In this document: positions 16,214 through 23,703 of the stretch, piece after piece
Layout of the letters: every line of letters starts with the position of its first letter
Numbering within the stretch: the first letter of the stretch is position 1
NCBI GenBank assembly: GCA_020047815.1
Contig: JAIFNG010000050.1
Location: 1-58,874, forward strand
DNA from: Anaerolinea sp.
GTDB lineage: Bacteria > Chloroflexota > Anaerolineae > Anaerolineales > Villigracilaceae
Reading direction: 5' to 3'
DNA: 58,874 nucleotides
Notes under the pieces: generated by a model
What the model saw: the letters and a program-made list of their open reading frames with translations, nothing else
What the model was told of the DNA's origin: nothing
The model's database searches: none
Position numbers and translations under genes: made by a program

Positions 16214-17290
16214 TTAGAATTGATCCAAAAATCGAACATCGTTACCCCAGAAATAACGGATGTCGGTGATCTTATTGCGGAGCATCAACTGGCGCTCGGT
16301 TCCCATGCCAAAGGCAAATCCAGTGTAACGTTTCGGGTCGTACCCGCCGTTCTGTAAAACATTCGGGTGAACCATGCCGCTGCCAAGAATTTCAAGCCAG
16401 CCTGAATTCTTGCAGACCTGGCATCCCTTGCCGCCGCAGACGAAACATTCCACATCCACTTCGGCACTTGGTTCGGTAAATGGAAAATAAGAAGCGCGGA
16501 ATCTAACGCGTGCATCGTGACCGAACATGCGCCGCGCGAAATCGGTCAACGTGCCCTTCAAATCGGCGAAAGTAATACCTTCACCTACCGCAAGCCCTTC
16601 CACTTGATTGAATTGAATCTCGGAACGCGCTGTGATCTGCTCGTAGCGGTAGCACATTCCAGGCAGTGCAATACGGATGGGCGGCGGGTTTTGCGGGTTG
16701 TTTGCTGACGCCTCGCGCATGGCGCGGATCTGTCCCGGCGAAGTATGGGTTCGCATTAAGATGGGGTTATCCTCACGACTCCCTGAGCCGGCGGAAGGGT
16801 CGACATCTATATAAAATGAATCCTGCATTTCCCTGGCAGGGTGATGCGGGGCAAAATTAAGCATTTGGAAATTCATCTCGTCGCTTTCGACCTCACGCGA
16901 GGTGTAGACCTGAAAACCCATCTCAGCCAAAATGGACAGCACGCGCCGCAACTGCTGTGTGGAAGGATGCAGGCGGCCGATATTGACCTCCCGGCCTGGC
17001 AGGGTCACATCCAATTTTTCTTCTGCAAGAGATTTTGCCAACATGGCATTTTTTACTGCCTGGGACTTTTCCTCCAAGGCGGCTTCGAGCACTATCTTAA
17101 CCTGATTCGCTGCAGCGCCAACAACTGGTTTCTCCTCTTTTGAGAGTTTACCCAGCCCTGCAAATACCTGCATCAACGGCGAACTGCGTCCTACATTAGC
17201 CACACGCCATGCATCAAGGGCAGACTGATCGCTCACAACCGCCAGACTCTCGAGCGCGGCTTTTTCAATTTCTTTCAATTTATCCAGCAT
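16214..17290 (-). CDS. pheS: Phenylalanyl-tRNA synthetase alpha subunit
   Basis: A 358-residue PheS with the class II motifs: HPAREMQDSFYID, MRTHTSPGQIRAM, GMCYRYEQITARSEIQFNQ and GFAFGMGTERQLML. Family members usually read directly from the FYI segment into the LMRTHTSP segment; here about 11 extra residues (DPSAGSGSRED) are inserted. That insert is encoded by a palindromic repeat-like sequence at 16781-16799. A cysteine pair set, CFVCGGKGCQVC, near residue 280 resembles a zinc knuckle found in many bacterial PheS. The GGAGG site lies 5' of ATG 17290. A T-box leader lies upstream. Confidence 0.95.
   Translation of the reverse strand: MLDKLKEIEKAALESLAVVSDQSALDAWRVANVGRSSPLMQVFAGLGKLSKEEKPVVGAAANQVKIVLEAALEEKSQAVKNAMLAKSLAEEKLDVTLPGREVNIGRLHPSTQQLRRVLSILAEMGFQVYTSREVESDEMNFQMLNFAPHHPAREMQDSFYIDVDPSAGSGSREDNPILMRTHTSPGQIRAMREASANNPQNPPPIRIALPGMCYRYEQITARSEIQFNQVEGLAVGEGITFADLKGTLTDFARRMFGHDARVRFRASYFPFTEPSAEVDVECFVCGGKGCQVCKNSGWLEILGSGMVHPNVLQNGGYDPKRYTGFAFGMGTERQLMLRNKITDIRYFWGNDVRFLDQF
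16781..16799. repeat. REP-like palindromic repeat inserted in pheS
   Basis: The 19-base sequence CCCTGAGCCGGCGGAAGGG is nearly palindromic and falls exactly in the extra residues of PheS. It resembles the CCCTGAGCTTGTCGAAGGG family of dispersed repeats known to me from Anaerolineae and some other genomes. A 13-base part (TCCGCCGGCTCAG in the other orientation) recurs at 23620-23632. Multiplicity in the rest of the genome is unknown. Confidence 0.5.
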
Positions 17291-17307
17291 TCATGCCTCC
17301 ATTTTAT

Positions 17308-17336
17308 GCAGGGGCGGAGCATTGTTCCGCCCCTGC
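17308..17336 (-). promoter_or_regulatory. Stable hairpin between T-box terminator and pheS start
   Basis: GCAGGGGCGGA (17308-17318) pairs perfectly with TCCGCCCCTGC (17326-17336) around a seven-base loop. It ends only eight bases before the GGAGG site of pheS on the minus strand and is not followed by a T-run. It may stabilise the processed mRNA or be another repeat element. Confidence 0.5.
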
Positions 17337-17349
17337 GCGTATTACAAAC

Positions 17350-17610
17350 AAAAACCTCCCGTCCACAATGGGACGAGAGGGAGTTCTCGCGGTACCACCC
17401 AGATTAGCCTTTTAAGGCTCACTTTACGCCGACATTCATCGGCTACCCAGTAACGCAGGGATTGCGTCCCAAACTACTAACGTTTTACGTGTTAACCTGG
17501 GAGGCTCGAGAGGGAACTTCAACTGGTTTCCGACAAGTGCAATCTCAACGCTTGCTTTGCACATCTCTGGTGGCTTCCGCCAATTTACTTTCCTCTGTCA
17601 CAGCCTGTAA
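17350..17610 (-). promoter_or_regulatory. T-box leader (tRNA-sensing riboswitch) for pheST
   Basis: On the minus strand, GGGTGGTACCGCGAGAACTC (17400 to 17381) is the diagnostic T-box sequence; TGGT would pair with the tRNA acceptor end, and the T fits the A73 discriminator of tRNA-Phe. Directly after it, CCTCTCGTCC (17380-17371) and GGACGGGAGG (17364-17355) form the terminator hairpin, followed by TTTTTGTTT. Upstream, AGAGGAAAGTAA and AGAGATG-type motifs fit Stem I. A candidate UUC (Phe) specifier is at 17516-17514, in a GAAG-TTC context; the purine usually found after the specifier is a C here, so this codon is tentative. Uncharged tRNA would favour antitermination of pheST. Confidence 0.9.
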
Positions 17611-17646
17611 TTGATTGATGTAATTATCTGCGGAATCGAGAGGATG

Positions 17647-18567
17647 TCAAGGTGTGCGCAAGGTTTTTACCAGGCTCATGACAAACAGAATCACGCCCAA
17701 CGGTGTGGTGATGAGATAGAGGACCCAATTGGTTTGCCATTGCAGGTTCAGGATCAGTGCGGCAGCATAGACTGCGATGGCTGCCAGCGGCATGGCAAGC
17801 AGGCTGAAGTAGTTAAGCGGATCACCCCGCTCATTCAGTTTTACAAGGAACGATTCATTTTTTTCAATCAGTCTGTTCTTTCGCAGCCCGTAATAAATTA
17901 ACCCAAACAAGGCAGGCAGAATGAGGATCGCCACAGGAGCAGCGGGAACGGTGATAAAAATAAAATATAACAGGAACAGACCGTACACTGCTGCCGTCAC
18001 CCAGCGGTTTGGAGAAAATGGCTCTGATGAGCACCAGTTTGCCAGCCAATAAGCAACAATGGCTAGTATTGAAGTGGTCAACACAAAGGAGGAGAATTCG
18101 TTAAGGGTTGCGATTCCTCCATCAGGCTCACCCCACCATGAAATCGCCCAAAGCCCAAAACCGGCCCCAATGGCAGCTGCCAGTTTTACTGTCGGTAGAA
18201 GGGAGAGGTTGGACAAGCCTTGGCGCAGCGCATACCATCCAATCCAGACCGTGATCAACGCATGCCAGGCAAGCCCGGTAAATGAGATCGAGAGCGGGAG
18301 CATTTCGTAGGTAGTCTGCACGACAATGCCTTCAGCCATCCAGCCAAAAGCCGCACCTGCCAAAAACAGCGGCCAACGGTTGGCAACTTTGAAATAGACG
18401 ACAAGGTGCAGGAACACAAAAGCCATCAGGGAATACCCCACCCAGGTGCTTATCCAATTTCTGAGTGTGTCTTCAGGGCGGATGCGGGCCCAGAAAACAT
18501 GCTCGGAAAAAAACACGAAAATATATCCTGTGGAAAGAACAAGAAGTGTATTTTTGAATGCTTTCAT
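17647..18567 (-). CDS. Polytopic membrane protein, unknown function
   Basis: A 306-residue protein from ATG 18567 (MKAFKNTLLVLSTG), which places a hydrophobic helix at the N-terminus; an upstream start at 18624 is possible. At least eight hydrophobic segments are visible, with conserved-looking aromatic motifs SEHVFWARIRPEDT near the start and GLAWHALITVWIGWYALRQG in the middle. The layout suggests an eight- to nine-pass inner-membrane protein. I recognise no catalytic motif or family. It lies between the T-box leader and a divergent VIT-family transporter. Confidence 0.6.
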   Translation of the reverse strand: MKAFKNTLLVLSTGYIFVFFSEHVFWARIRPEDTLRNWISTWVGYSLMAFVFLHLVVYFKVANRWPLFLAGAAFGWMAEGIVVQTTYEMLPLSISFTGLAWHALITVWIGWYALRQGLSNLSLLPTVKLAAAIGAGFGLWAISWWGEPDGGIATLNEFSSFVLTTSILAIVAYWLANWCSSEPFSPNRWVTAAVYGLFLLYFIFITVPAAPVAILILPALFGLIYYGLRKNRLIEKNESFLVKLNERGDPLNYFSLLAMPLAAIAVYAAALILNLQWQTNWVLYLITTPLGVILFVMSLVKTLRTP

Positions 18568-18687
18568 GGCATTTATACAGGTTCCTGTTATAAAAAGTTG
18601 CGGGTGCAGACTAAAACATCTCAACCAAAGATAAACAGTGACATTTGTCCATTATCAGGAAAGTTGCAAGTGTGTATCATATTGAGT

Positions 18688-19428
18688 ATGAAACCTTCGA
18701 TGCAAGATCAACTCATTAATGAAGTTTTACACCACATCCAAACAGATCCGCATAAACGGGCATCCGGTCTGTCGGATTTTATATTAGGTGCGCAGGATGG
18801 CCTGGTCAACGTACTGGGAGTTGTGCTGGGGATTGCCGCCGCAACAAATGATGCCCGTATTGTTCTAGTGGCAGGGCTTGCAACCACATTCGCAGAATCC
18901 ATTTCAATGGGGGCGGTGGCATACACGACGACATTGGCTGATGCGGATCTATATCAAAGCGAACGTGAACGCGAATATCGTCATCTTATAGAAACGCCAA
19001 ACCTTGAAATTAAAGAGGTGCGCGATATTTATACCGGAAAGGGCTTCAAAGGGGAATTGCTGGACCGAATAGTGGGGACGATCACCGCGAACCAGGATGT
19101 GTGGGTGGCTGTGATGATGGCAGAGGAACATCAGCTCGCACCTGTGGACCGCAAGACGGCCATCCACGCTGCGCTCCTGGTCGGGATATCTGCGATCATC
19201 GGTTCGCTCGTACCGCTGCTGCCTTTTGCTTTTTTGCCTGTGTCCACAAGCATGTGGTTATCGGTGTTAATTACTGCATTGGCACTTTTTTTCATTGGCG
19301 CATACAAAGCCCGTGTCACTGTTGGCAAACCCATAAAGAGTGGATTGGAAATGGCTGTGATCGGAACCATCAGTGCACTGGCTGGCTACCTGGTGGGAAT
19401 CATTCTCAAGGTTCCGCCTACGCCTTGA
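18688..19428 (+). CDS. VIT1/CCC1-family iron/manganese transporter
   Basis: A 246-residue protein. The start at 18688 gives the usual family N-terminus; the in-frame extension upstream reads through noncoding sequence. The VIT signature GLSDFILGAQDGLVNVLGVVLG is near the N-terminus, followed by TTFAESISMGAVAYTTT, a cytosolic Glu-rich metal-binding loop (LYQSEREREYRHLIE ... MMAEEH) and three further membrane segments. Family members move Fe2+ or Mn2+ out of the cytosol by proton antiport. There is no ribosome-binding site; a TATCAT box ends seven bases before the ATG, so the mRNA may be leaderless. FTR1 and ferritin genes elsewhere in the window point to active iron handling. Confidence 0.85.
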   Translation: MKPSMQDQLINEVLHHIQTDPHKRASGLSDFILGAQDGLVNVLGVVLGIAAATNDARIVLVAGLATTFAESISMGAVAYTTTLADADLYQSEREREYRHLIETPNLEIKEVRDIYTGKGFKGELLDRIVGTITANQDVWVAVMMAEEHQLAPVDRKTAIHAALLVGISAIIGSLVPLLPFAFLPVSTSMWLSVLITALALFFIGAYKARVTVGKPIKSGLEMAVIGTISALAGYLVGIILKVPPTP

Positions 19429-19518
19429 AAATGTATCCACAGGAGGCTATGCCGGAGATGGGCGTGGTTACGACTGCATGATGCCCATGACCCAGGTGGA
19501 GCAGGATGAGTCTCAAAC

Positions 19519-20862
19519 TCACCAAATCCTTTCCAGATTCTCGTTATTCCCAACCTTGCGTCCCACCTTTGCCATATCAATCCACTCGTCATGAATTTTT
19601 ACGCGCACCACATCACTTGTGAAATCAGTGGTGGTTGAGTTGCTGTTATTGAACAGATAGGAACCAACAGCATAAATATCAACCGGCACTTCCAACTTTT
19701 CGAACTTGCGGATTTTTTCAGGATTGAAACCGCCTGAAACAACGATCTTTACCCTGCGGCAATATTCCTGTGCCCGTTCCTTCCAAGTTTTGGGCAGGTC
19801 CCAATTTTCCCAGGCATGATCCAATCCCTGGCGGACGTTAAACACAAGGCGCGGGTTAACACCCAAGTCCAGGGCAGGGTCGCCCAGTGGCTGAACGGAG
19901 ACATCCCGCAGACTTCCACTTGTATCCAACCGCACACCATACAACCTATACTTCTTCGCTTCCTCGTTGTTTCCAGCATCCATCAACTCCCGGTATTTGG
20001 CAAACATCTTATCCAGGACGCGCAGCGTATCTCGAACGGAATCATTGTTGAAATCCACCAATGCAATTCGTGGAGTCTGCGCAGGTAAAATACGCGAAAA
20101 TTCCATCATGGCTTCAGCAGTGTCCCCAAGGAAAGAGGCAATCGCGGCGTGGGCTACTGTGCCTCCGCCAGCACCACCCCACCAATCTCCCTGCGCATCA
20201 GTGGAGACAAAGGCACCGAGTTCATGCGCGTGATCACGGTTGAAACGCAACAGGGCGATGTTGTAGGCATACCCATCTGCAGCCTGAACTTCATGCAGAT
20301 CAAAGCGTGCAGGAAAAAACAAGACGGGTTTGCCTTTCGAAGCCACAAACGTTTCGTACACATTCGTTGCCACACGGCTGGAACGGGTGAGGATTCCCAG
20401 AGACGGGGTTTCAAGCAGGGCAAAATCACGATAACGCCCACGCACCTTGATGACAGGTTGAATATCGCTTGGGTCGCCTTCATATTTGACAGTTGTCCCG
20501 TCCTGCACCGCCCACACCTCAAGCTTGTCGGATGTATCAATAAATGTGTCACCCTCAAAATATCCCGTGCAATGCCTGAGCATGGCGAGTGCCTTATCCA
20601 CACCCACAACGGTTGTTTTACCCAGCCTGCGTGTAAACCATTGCATCTCCACTTCAATATCACCAACGGCAATACCATCCGGCGAAACGCCATCAGACAG
20701 GTTATGGTATTGTCCGGAATAGATATAGTTTTCACTGGATAAGGCGATCAGCATCCGGTTGATGTTTTCAAAATATTTATCCGAATACCAGCCCCGCCGC
20801 ATGCGTTCCATATCAAGTTTAAAAGTATCATTGGTTAATCGCTTGCCGTCAAAAATGGACAT
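19519..20862 (-). CDS. pncB: Nicotinate phosphoribosyltransferase
   Basis: A 447-residue enzyme converting nicotinate and PRPP to nicotinate mononucleotide, the entry to NAD salvage. Visible features are the N-terminal FDGKRLTNDTFKLDMERM, the TPSLGILTRSSRVATN segment, the GGTVAHAAIASFLGDT region with the His that is transiently phosphorylated in this family, and DTSGSLRDVSV plus VSGGFNPEKI of the phosphate-binding barrel. It is downstream of a nicotinamidase-like gene with a 16-base gap, forming a two-step nicotinamide salvage operon. The C-terminus is the usual basic Gly-Arg segment. Confidence 0.9.
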   Translation of the reverse strand: MSIFDGKRLTNDTFKLDMERMRRGWYSDKYFENINRMLIALSSENYIYSGQYHNLSDGVSPDGIAVGDIEVEMQWFTRRLGKTTVVGVDKALAMLRHCTGYFEGDTFIDTSDKLEVWAVQDGTTVKYEGDPSDIQPVIKVRGRYRDFALLETPSLGILTRSSRVATNVYETFVASKGKPVLFFPARFDLHEVQAADGYAYNIALLRFNRDHAHELGAFVSTDAQGDWWGGAGGGTVAHAAIASFLGDTAEAMMEFSRILPAQTPRIALVDFNNDSVRDTLRVLDKMFAKYRELMDAGNNEEAKKYRLYGVRLDTSGSLRDVSVQPLGDPALDLGVNPRLVFNVRQGLDHAWENWDLPKTWKERAQEYCRRVKIVVSGGFNPEKIRKFEKLEVPVDIYAVGSYLFNNSNSTTTDFTSDVVRVKIHDEWIDMAKVGRKVGNNENLERIW

Positions 20863-20878
20863 GTTTCCTCGTTATAAA

Positions 20879-21883
20879 TTATTCCAATATATCTGTGGAT
20901 TTGATGACGTTCATGCCCGCCTGGGCAAAGGTTTCAAAGACTTCATCGGCTTGATCCGTGAAATCCGCACCAGGCACAACGACTGGCGATGTACAGTCTT
21001 CGAGCAGGTAAACTTTCTTCACGAGGTCCGGGTCTGTAACACGAATATCATCCAGCAGGTCGGAGATGGTCCATGCAACACAGTGGCTTTTGGCCTGCCC
21101 TGCGATAATCAATATGTCCACTTCGCTTAACTCTTTGATATAAGCATCATTGTGCCTGCCAAGCACCTCGCCTTTTGGTCCCCTGGTCACATCGGGACCT
21201 ACAACGGAATAATGCTCAGTGAAGGGGTGATCCCCCTTGACTTCAAATTTTGGCTGAGAAAGCCTCGCAATGGAATGAAAAAATATCGCCTCTTCCACGG
21301 CTGGAACAAGCGCGTGTCCAATTCCGCCGAGCATGGCATGATAGGGCCAGATGGTCAACGCATATTTACCACGCTCTCTTAATCGCATCGCATAGTGCGT
21401 CATCATCTTTTGCCCATATTCAGGTGTGACTTTGTAACGCGGTGCGAGTGCAGGATTAAATCTCCACTTCTCCCTTTGTAAATCCTCCACCTGAATGATG
21501 GTGTATGGCGCGGGATGATCTCCGTCCTTATTCACAAAAAAAATGGGGTGGAAGATCTGCTGTGAAAGATGGGTGTCCAGGGTGGCTGTGATGTCAGTGA
21601 TCTTTCCCAAATTACGGTAGATGAATTCACACAAACGGATATTATCATCCACCGCTCCACGGCCGCTGCGTCCGCCGACAAAGAGCTCAAAGCCAGGGAT
21701 GCAGAAAGTGTTTTGCACATCAACCAGAAGAAGGGAAATTCGGCCTTTTGAAACAGAAGCAGGCTCGAGGTTGTGTTGATCCGCCCAATGGCGCGCCTGG
21801 TCTGCGCAGGCGGCGTAATCCACTTTCCAAATTTCACTAACTCGATTCGATTCAAAAAAAGATGGGATGGGAAGTGTACTCAT
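20879..21883 (-). CDS. Isochorismatase-family protein, probable nicotinamidase (large form)
   Basis: A 334-residue protein of the cysteine-hydrolase isochorismatase family. LLLVDVQNTFC carries the catalytic Asp and AGQAKSHCVAWT the catalytic Cys; in nicotinamidases the same region reads CVxxT. It is much longer than ordinary PncA (about 210 residues) because of an N-terminal ~50-residue extension and a long insert between the strands. Adjacency to pncB argues for nicotinamide deamidation. On the minus strand TATACT ends six bases before ATG 21883 with no ribosome-binding site, so a leaderless mRNA from 21883 is favoured; another in-frame ATG is at 21889. Confidence 0.75.
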   Translation of the reverse strand: MSTLPIPSFFESNRVSEIWKVDYAACADQARHWADQHNLEPASVSKGRISLLLVDVQNTFCIPGFELFVGGRSGRGAVDDNIRLCEFIYRNLGKITDITATLDTHLSQQIFHPIFFVNKDGDHPAPYTIIQVEDLQREKWRFNPALAPRYKVTPEYGQKMMTHYAMRLRERGKYALTIWPYHAMLGGIGHALVPAVEEAIFFHSIARLSQPKFEVKGDHPFTEHYSVVGPDVTRGPKGEVLGRHNDAYIKELSEVDILIIAGQAKSHCVAWTISDLLDDIRVTDPDLVKKVYLLEDCTSPVVVPGADFTDQADEVFETFAQAGMNVIKSTDILE

Positions 21884-22004
21884 GCCCATAGTATAACGAA
21901 AAACAGGTTTCACGTCACATCAGACTTCAATTATGCCATTTGGCGTGGTAACGACTCAGGGGTACCGGTAAAAGCAACCAAAGTCGTTACCACAATAAGC
22001 CTGG

Positions 22005-22856
22005 TTATGCCTGCGATCGTGCCACTCTGATATCGTGCTTAAGCGTGTTGCGGGTAAAGAGAAACAGTACACTGGCCAGATAAGCCATGTAACCAATGAT
22101 CTCTGTCAGTGATGGATTGCCATTGTAGCCAAAAAGTGTTTTGAGTAGTTCGCCGAATACTGATGTTTCGTCAATAACAGGATTCACGTTCCAGACCTGT
22201 TCGACAATGCCTGGAATCCAGCCAACTTCGTTGAATTCGTGAATGCCATGAGCAACCAGCCCGGCAGCGAAGAGGATGAGCAGATAGCCTGTGACTTGAA
22301 AGAATCGTTTGAGGTTGAGGCGCGCAGTGGCGGCAAGCAAGGACCAGCCAAGCAGGATGGAAGTGCCCAATCCAAGCACCACACCGGTCAGCGTGAAAAT
22401 TGTATTTGCTGCAGCATTCCCGTTATTGCCTGCGAAGAAGGAGGCACTAATGAAGAGCGCCAGTTCAACGCCTTCGCGCACCACTGCAATAAATGCAAGC
22501 CAGAAGATCGCACGCCAGCCTGTGGAGACTACAGCCCGGTTCACACCTTCTTCCAGTTCGCTCTTGATGCTCTTTGCCTGGCCGTTCATCCAGAAGATCA
22601 TCCAGGTGAGAATGCCTGCTGCAAGCAGCATGGTAATACCTTCGTAGATCTGCTCTGCCATACCTTTGAAACTCAGGCCAAGCATGGTAAGCAGAATGGC
22701 TGCAAGCACACTGACCCCAAATGCACTAACCGTGCCAAGCCAGAGAGCGGGAGCAAGGTCAGTGCGGCGAATCTTGCGAAGTGCACCAAGTACAATACCG
22801 ATAATGAGCGCGGCTTCCAACCCCTCGCGCAGGGATAGCAAATAAGTGGGGAGCAT
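22005..22856 (-). CDS. FTR1-family iron permease
   Basis: A 283-residue membrane protein with seven hydrophobic segments. Both REGLE-type motifs of the family are present: SLREGLEAALIIGIVLG at the N-terminus and VVREGVELALFISASFF in the middle. These glutamates bind ferric or ferrous iron. Eukaryotic and bacterial relatives (EfeU, Ftr1) import iron, usually with an accessory EfeO or P19-type protein, which is not seen here. A start at ATG 22856 with AGGTAACCCAAA upstream fits. The hairpin and palindrome upstream may control it. Confidence 0.85.
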   Translation of the reverse strand: MLPTYLLSLREGLEAALIIGIVLGALRKIRRTDLAPALWLGTVSAFGVSVLAAILLTMLGLSFKGMAEQIYEGITMLLAAGILTWMIFWMNGQAKSIKSELEEGVNRAVVSTGWRAIFWLAFIAVVREGVELALFISASFFAGNNGNAAANTIFTLTGVVLGLGTSILLGWSLLAATARLNLKRFFQVTGYLLILFAAGLVAHGIHEFNEVGWIPGIVEQVWNVNPVIDETSVFGELLKTLFGYNGNPSLTEIIGYMAYLASVLFLFTRNTLKHDIRVARSQA

Positions 22857-22885
22857 TTTGGGTTACCTCATGTTAAAGTTGGGAT

Positions 22886-22913
22886 AAAAAAACAACCTGT
22901 ATTGCAGGCTGTT
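22886..22913 (-). terminator. Terminator-like hairpin in the leader of the FTR1 gene
   Basis: On the minus strand AACAGCCTG (22913-22905) can pair with CAGGTTGTT (22899-22891), one mismatch, followed by a T-run (22890-22886). It lies about 30 bases before the FTR1 ATG and after the palindrome, so it could be an attenuator of FTR1 or the terminator of the gene at 23015-23455. Confidence 0.45.
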
Positions 22914-22945
22914 TATTGAAAAAATTCTAACACGAGGCAAGTCAA

Positions 22946-22985
22946 TTTACAATATATTTATTATACAAATATAATATATTGTAAA
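22946..22985. promoter_or_regulatory. AT-rich 13-bp inverted repeat upstream of FTR1, candidate operator
   Basis: TTTACAATATATT (22946-22958) recurs inverted as AATATATTGTAAA (22973-22985). Inside, TATTATA-CAAA-TATAATA offers a TATAAT box on either strand. Symmetry and position suggest a repressor site or a symmetrical promoter; the sequence does not match the Fur or DtxR consensus I know. Confidence 0.4.
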
Positions 22986-23014
22986 TCACAAATATTGGGC
23001 GGTGTTTGGCGGGC

Positions 23015-23455
23015 TTACACACTGCCGATGGCGGTCGGTGCCGGTGGTTTGATGCCGCGCAAAAAGAATAGGGGAATAATAATTGCAACCAACCCACCAG
23101 GAACACATAGGGGCAGAAAACAGGCGAGATAGAAACCCAGGAGAGCGTATCCGATGGACGGCAGGGTTATATCGGTGGAAGTCCCATCGGATGCAACACA
23201 CTCGACGTAAAAATTACTTTCACCAGGTCGGTTGTAGGATGCAGTGTATTCTTCATACCTCACCGTTCCGCCGGGGCAGGAGAACGGCTGAACAAGCTGA
23301 AAGATCTGCTCCGGGCGGGAAGCCATGGTTACTCCTGCGATCCCGCCAAAAGATATCAGCGCAATAAAACCAGATATCAAACATACGATGACAATACCGA
23401 TCATCTGTCCGATCACTATACCAGTAAGACGTTTTTTCACGGATGGCTCCTTCAC
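23015..23455 (-). CDS. Two-helix membrane protein, unknown function
   Basis: A 146-residue protein: a basic N-terminus (MKEPSVKKRLTG), a hydrophobic helix (IVIVCLISGFIALISFGGIAGV), an external loop of about 60 residues with two cysteines (SCPGGTVRYEEY and YVECVASDG), then a second long hydrophobic region ending in a short Pro-rich tail. The extracytoplasmic loop with a likely disulfide suggests a small surface-exposed domain. I do not recognise a family. The ATG at 23455 follows a GGAG-like site (AAGGAGCC). Confidence 0.6.
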   Translation of the reverse strand: MKEPSVKKRLTGIVIGQMIGIVIVCLISGFIALISFGGIAGVTMASRPEQIFQLVQPFSCPGGTVRYEEYTASYNRPGESNFYVECVASDGTSTDITLPSIGYALLGFYLACFLPLCVPGGLVAIIIPLFFLRGIKPPAPTAIGSV

Positions 23456-23703
23456 AAAAAATTTAGAGTAGAATGGCCGCCGTCTTAAGTACGGAACAAC
23501 CTCCTTTTACTCCATATTAGCCAGGGTCATTAGCCAGGATCAGGTTGCATTTTTTAAACACTACAAAAAACATCGGAACAAATAAGGTACAAAGGCGCTG
23601 AGGAAAACGAGGATTAAATCCGCCGGCTCAGCACCTCAACTGATAAACAGGTTTTTGTTCAAACCATATTTGATAGATACACAATCACCACACTCAAAAA
23701 CGA
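23456..23703. other. Intergenic region containing a 9-bp hairpin (23594-23635)
   Basis: No gene is seen here. GGCGCTGAG (23594-23602) pairs with CTCAGCACC (23627-23635). On the minus strand it follows the end of the AAA+ gene by about 70 bases and is trailed by TTTG, so it may act as its terminator. The inner part includes CCGCCGGCTCAG, which is shared with the repeat in pheS. The remainder is AT-rich without clear signals. Confidence 0.4.

Noticed and set aside
22946..22985. Fur or PerR box
   Set aside because: The arms do not match the GATAAT-type or TTATAATnATTATAA consensus well enough.
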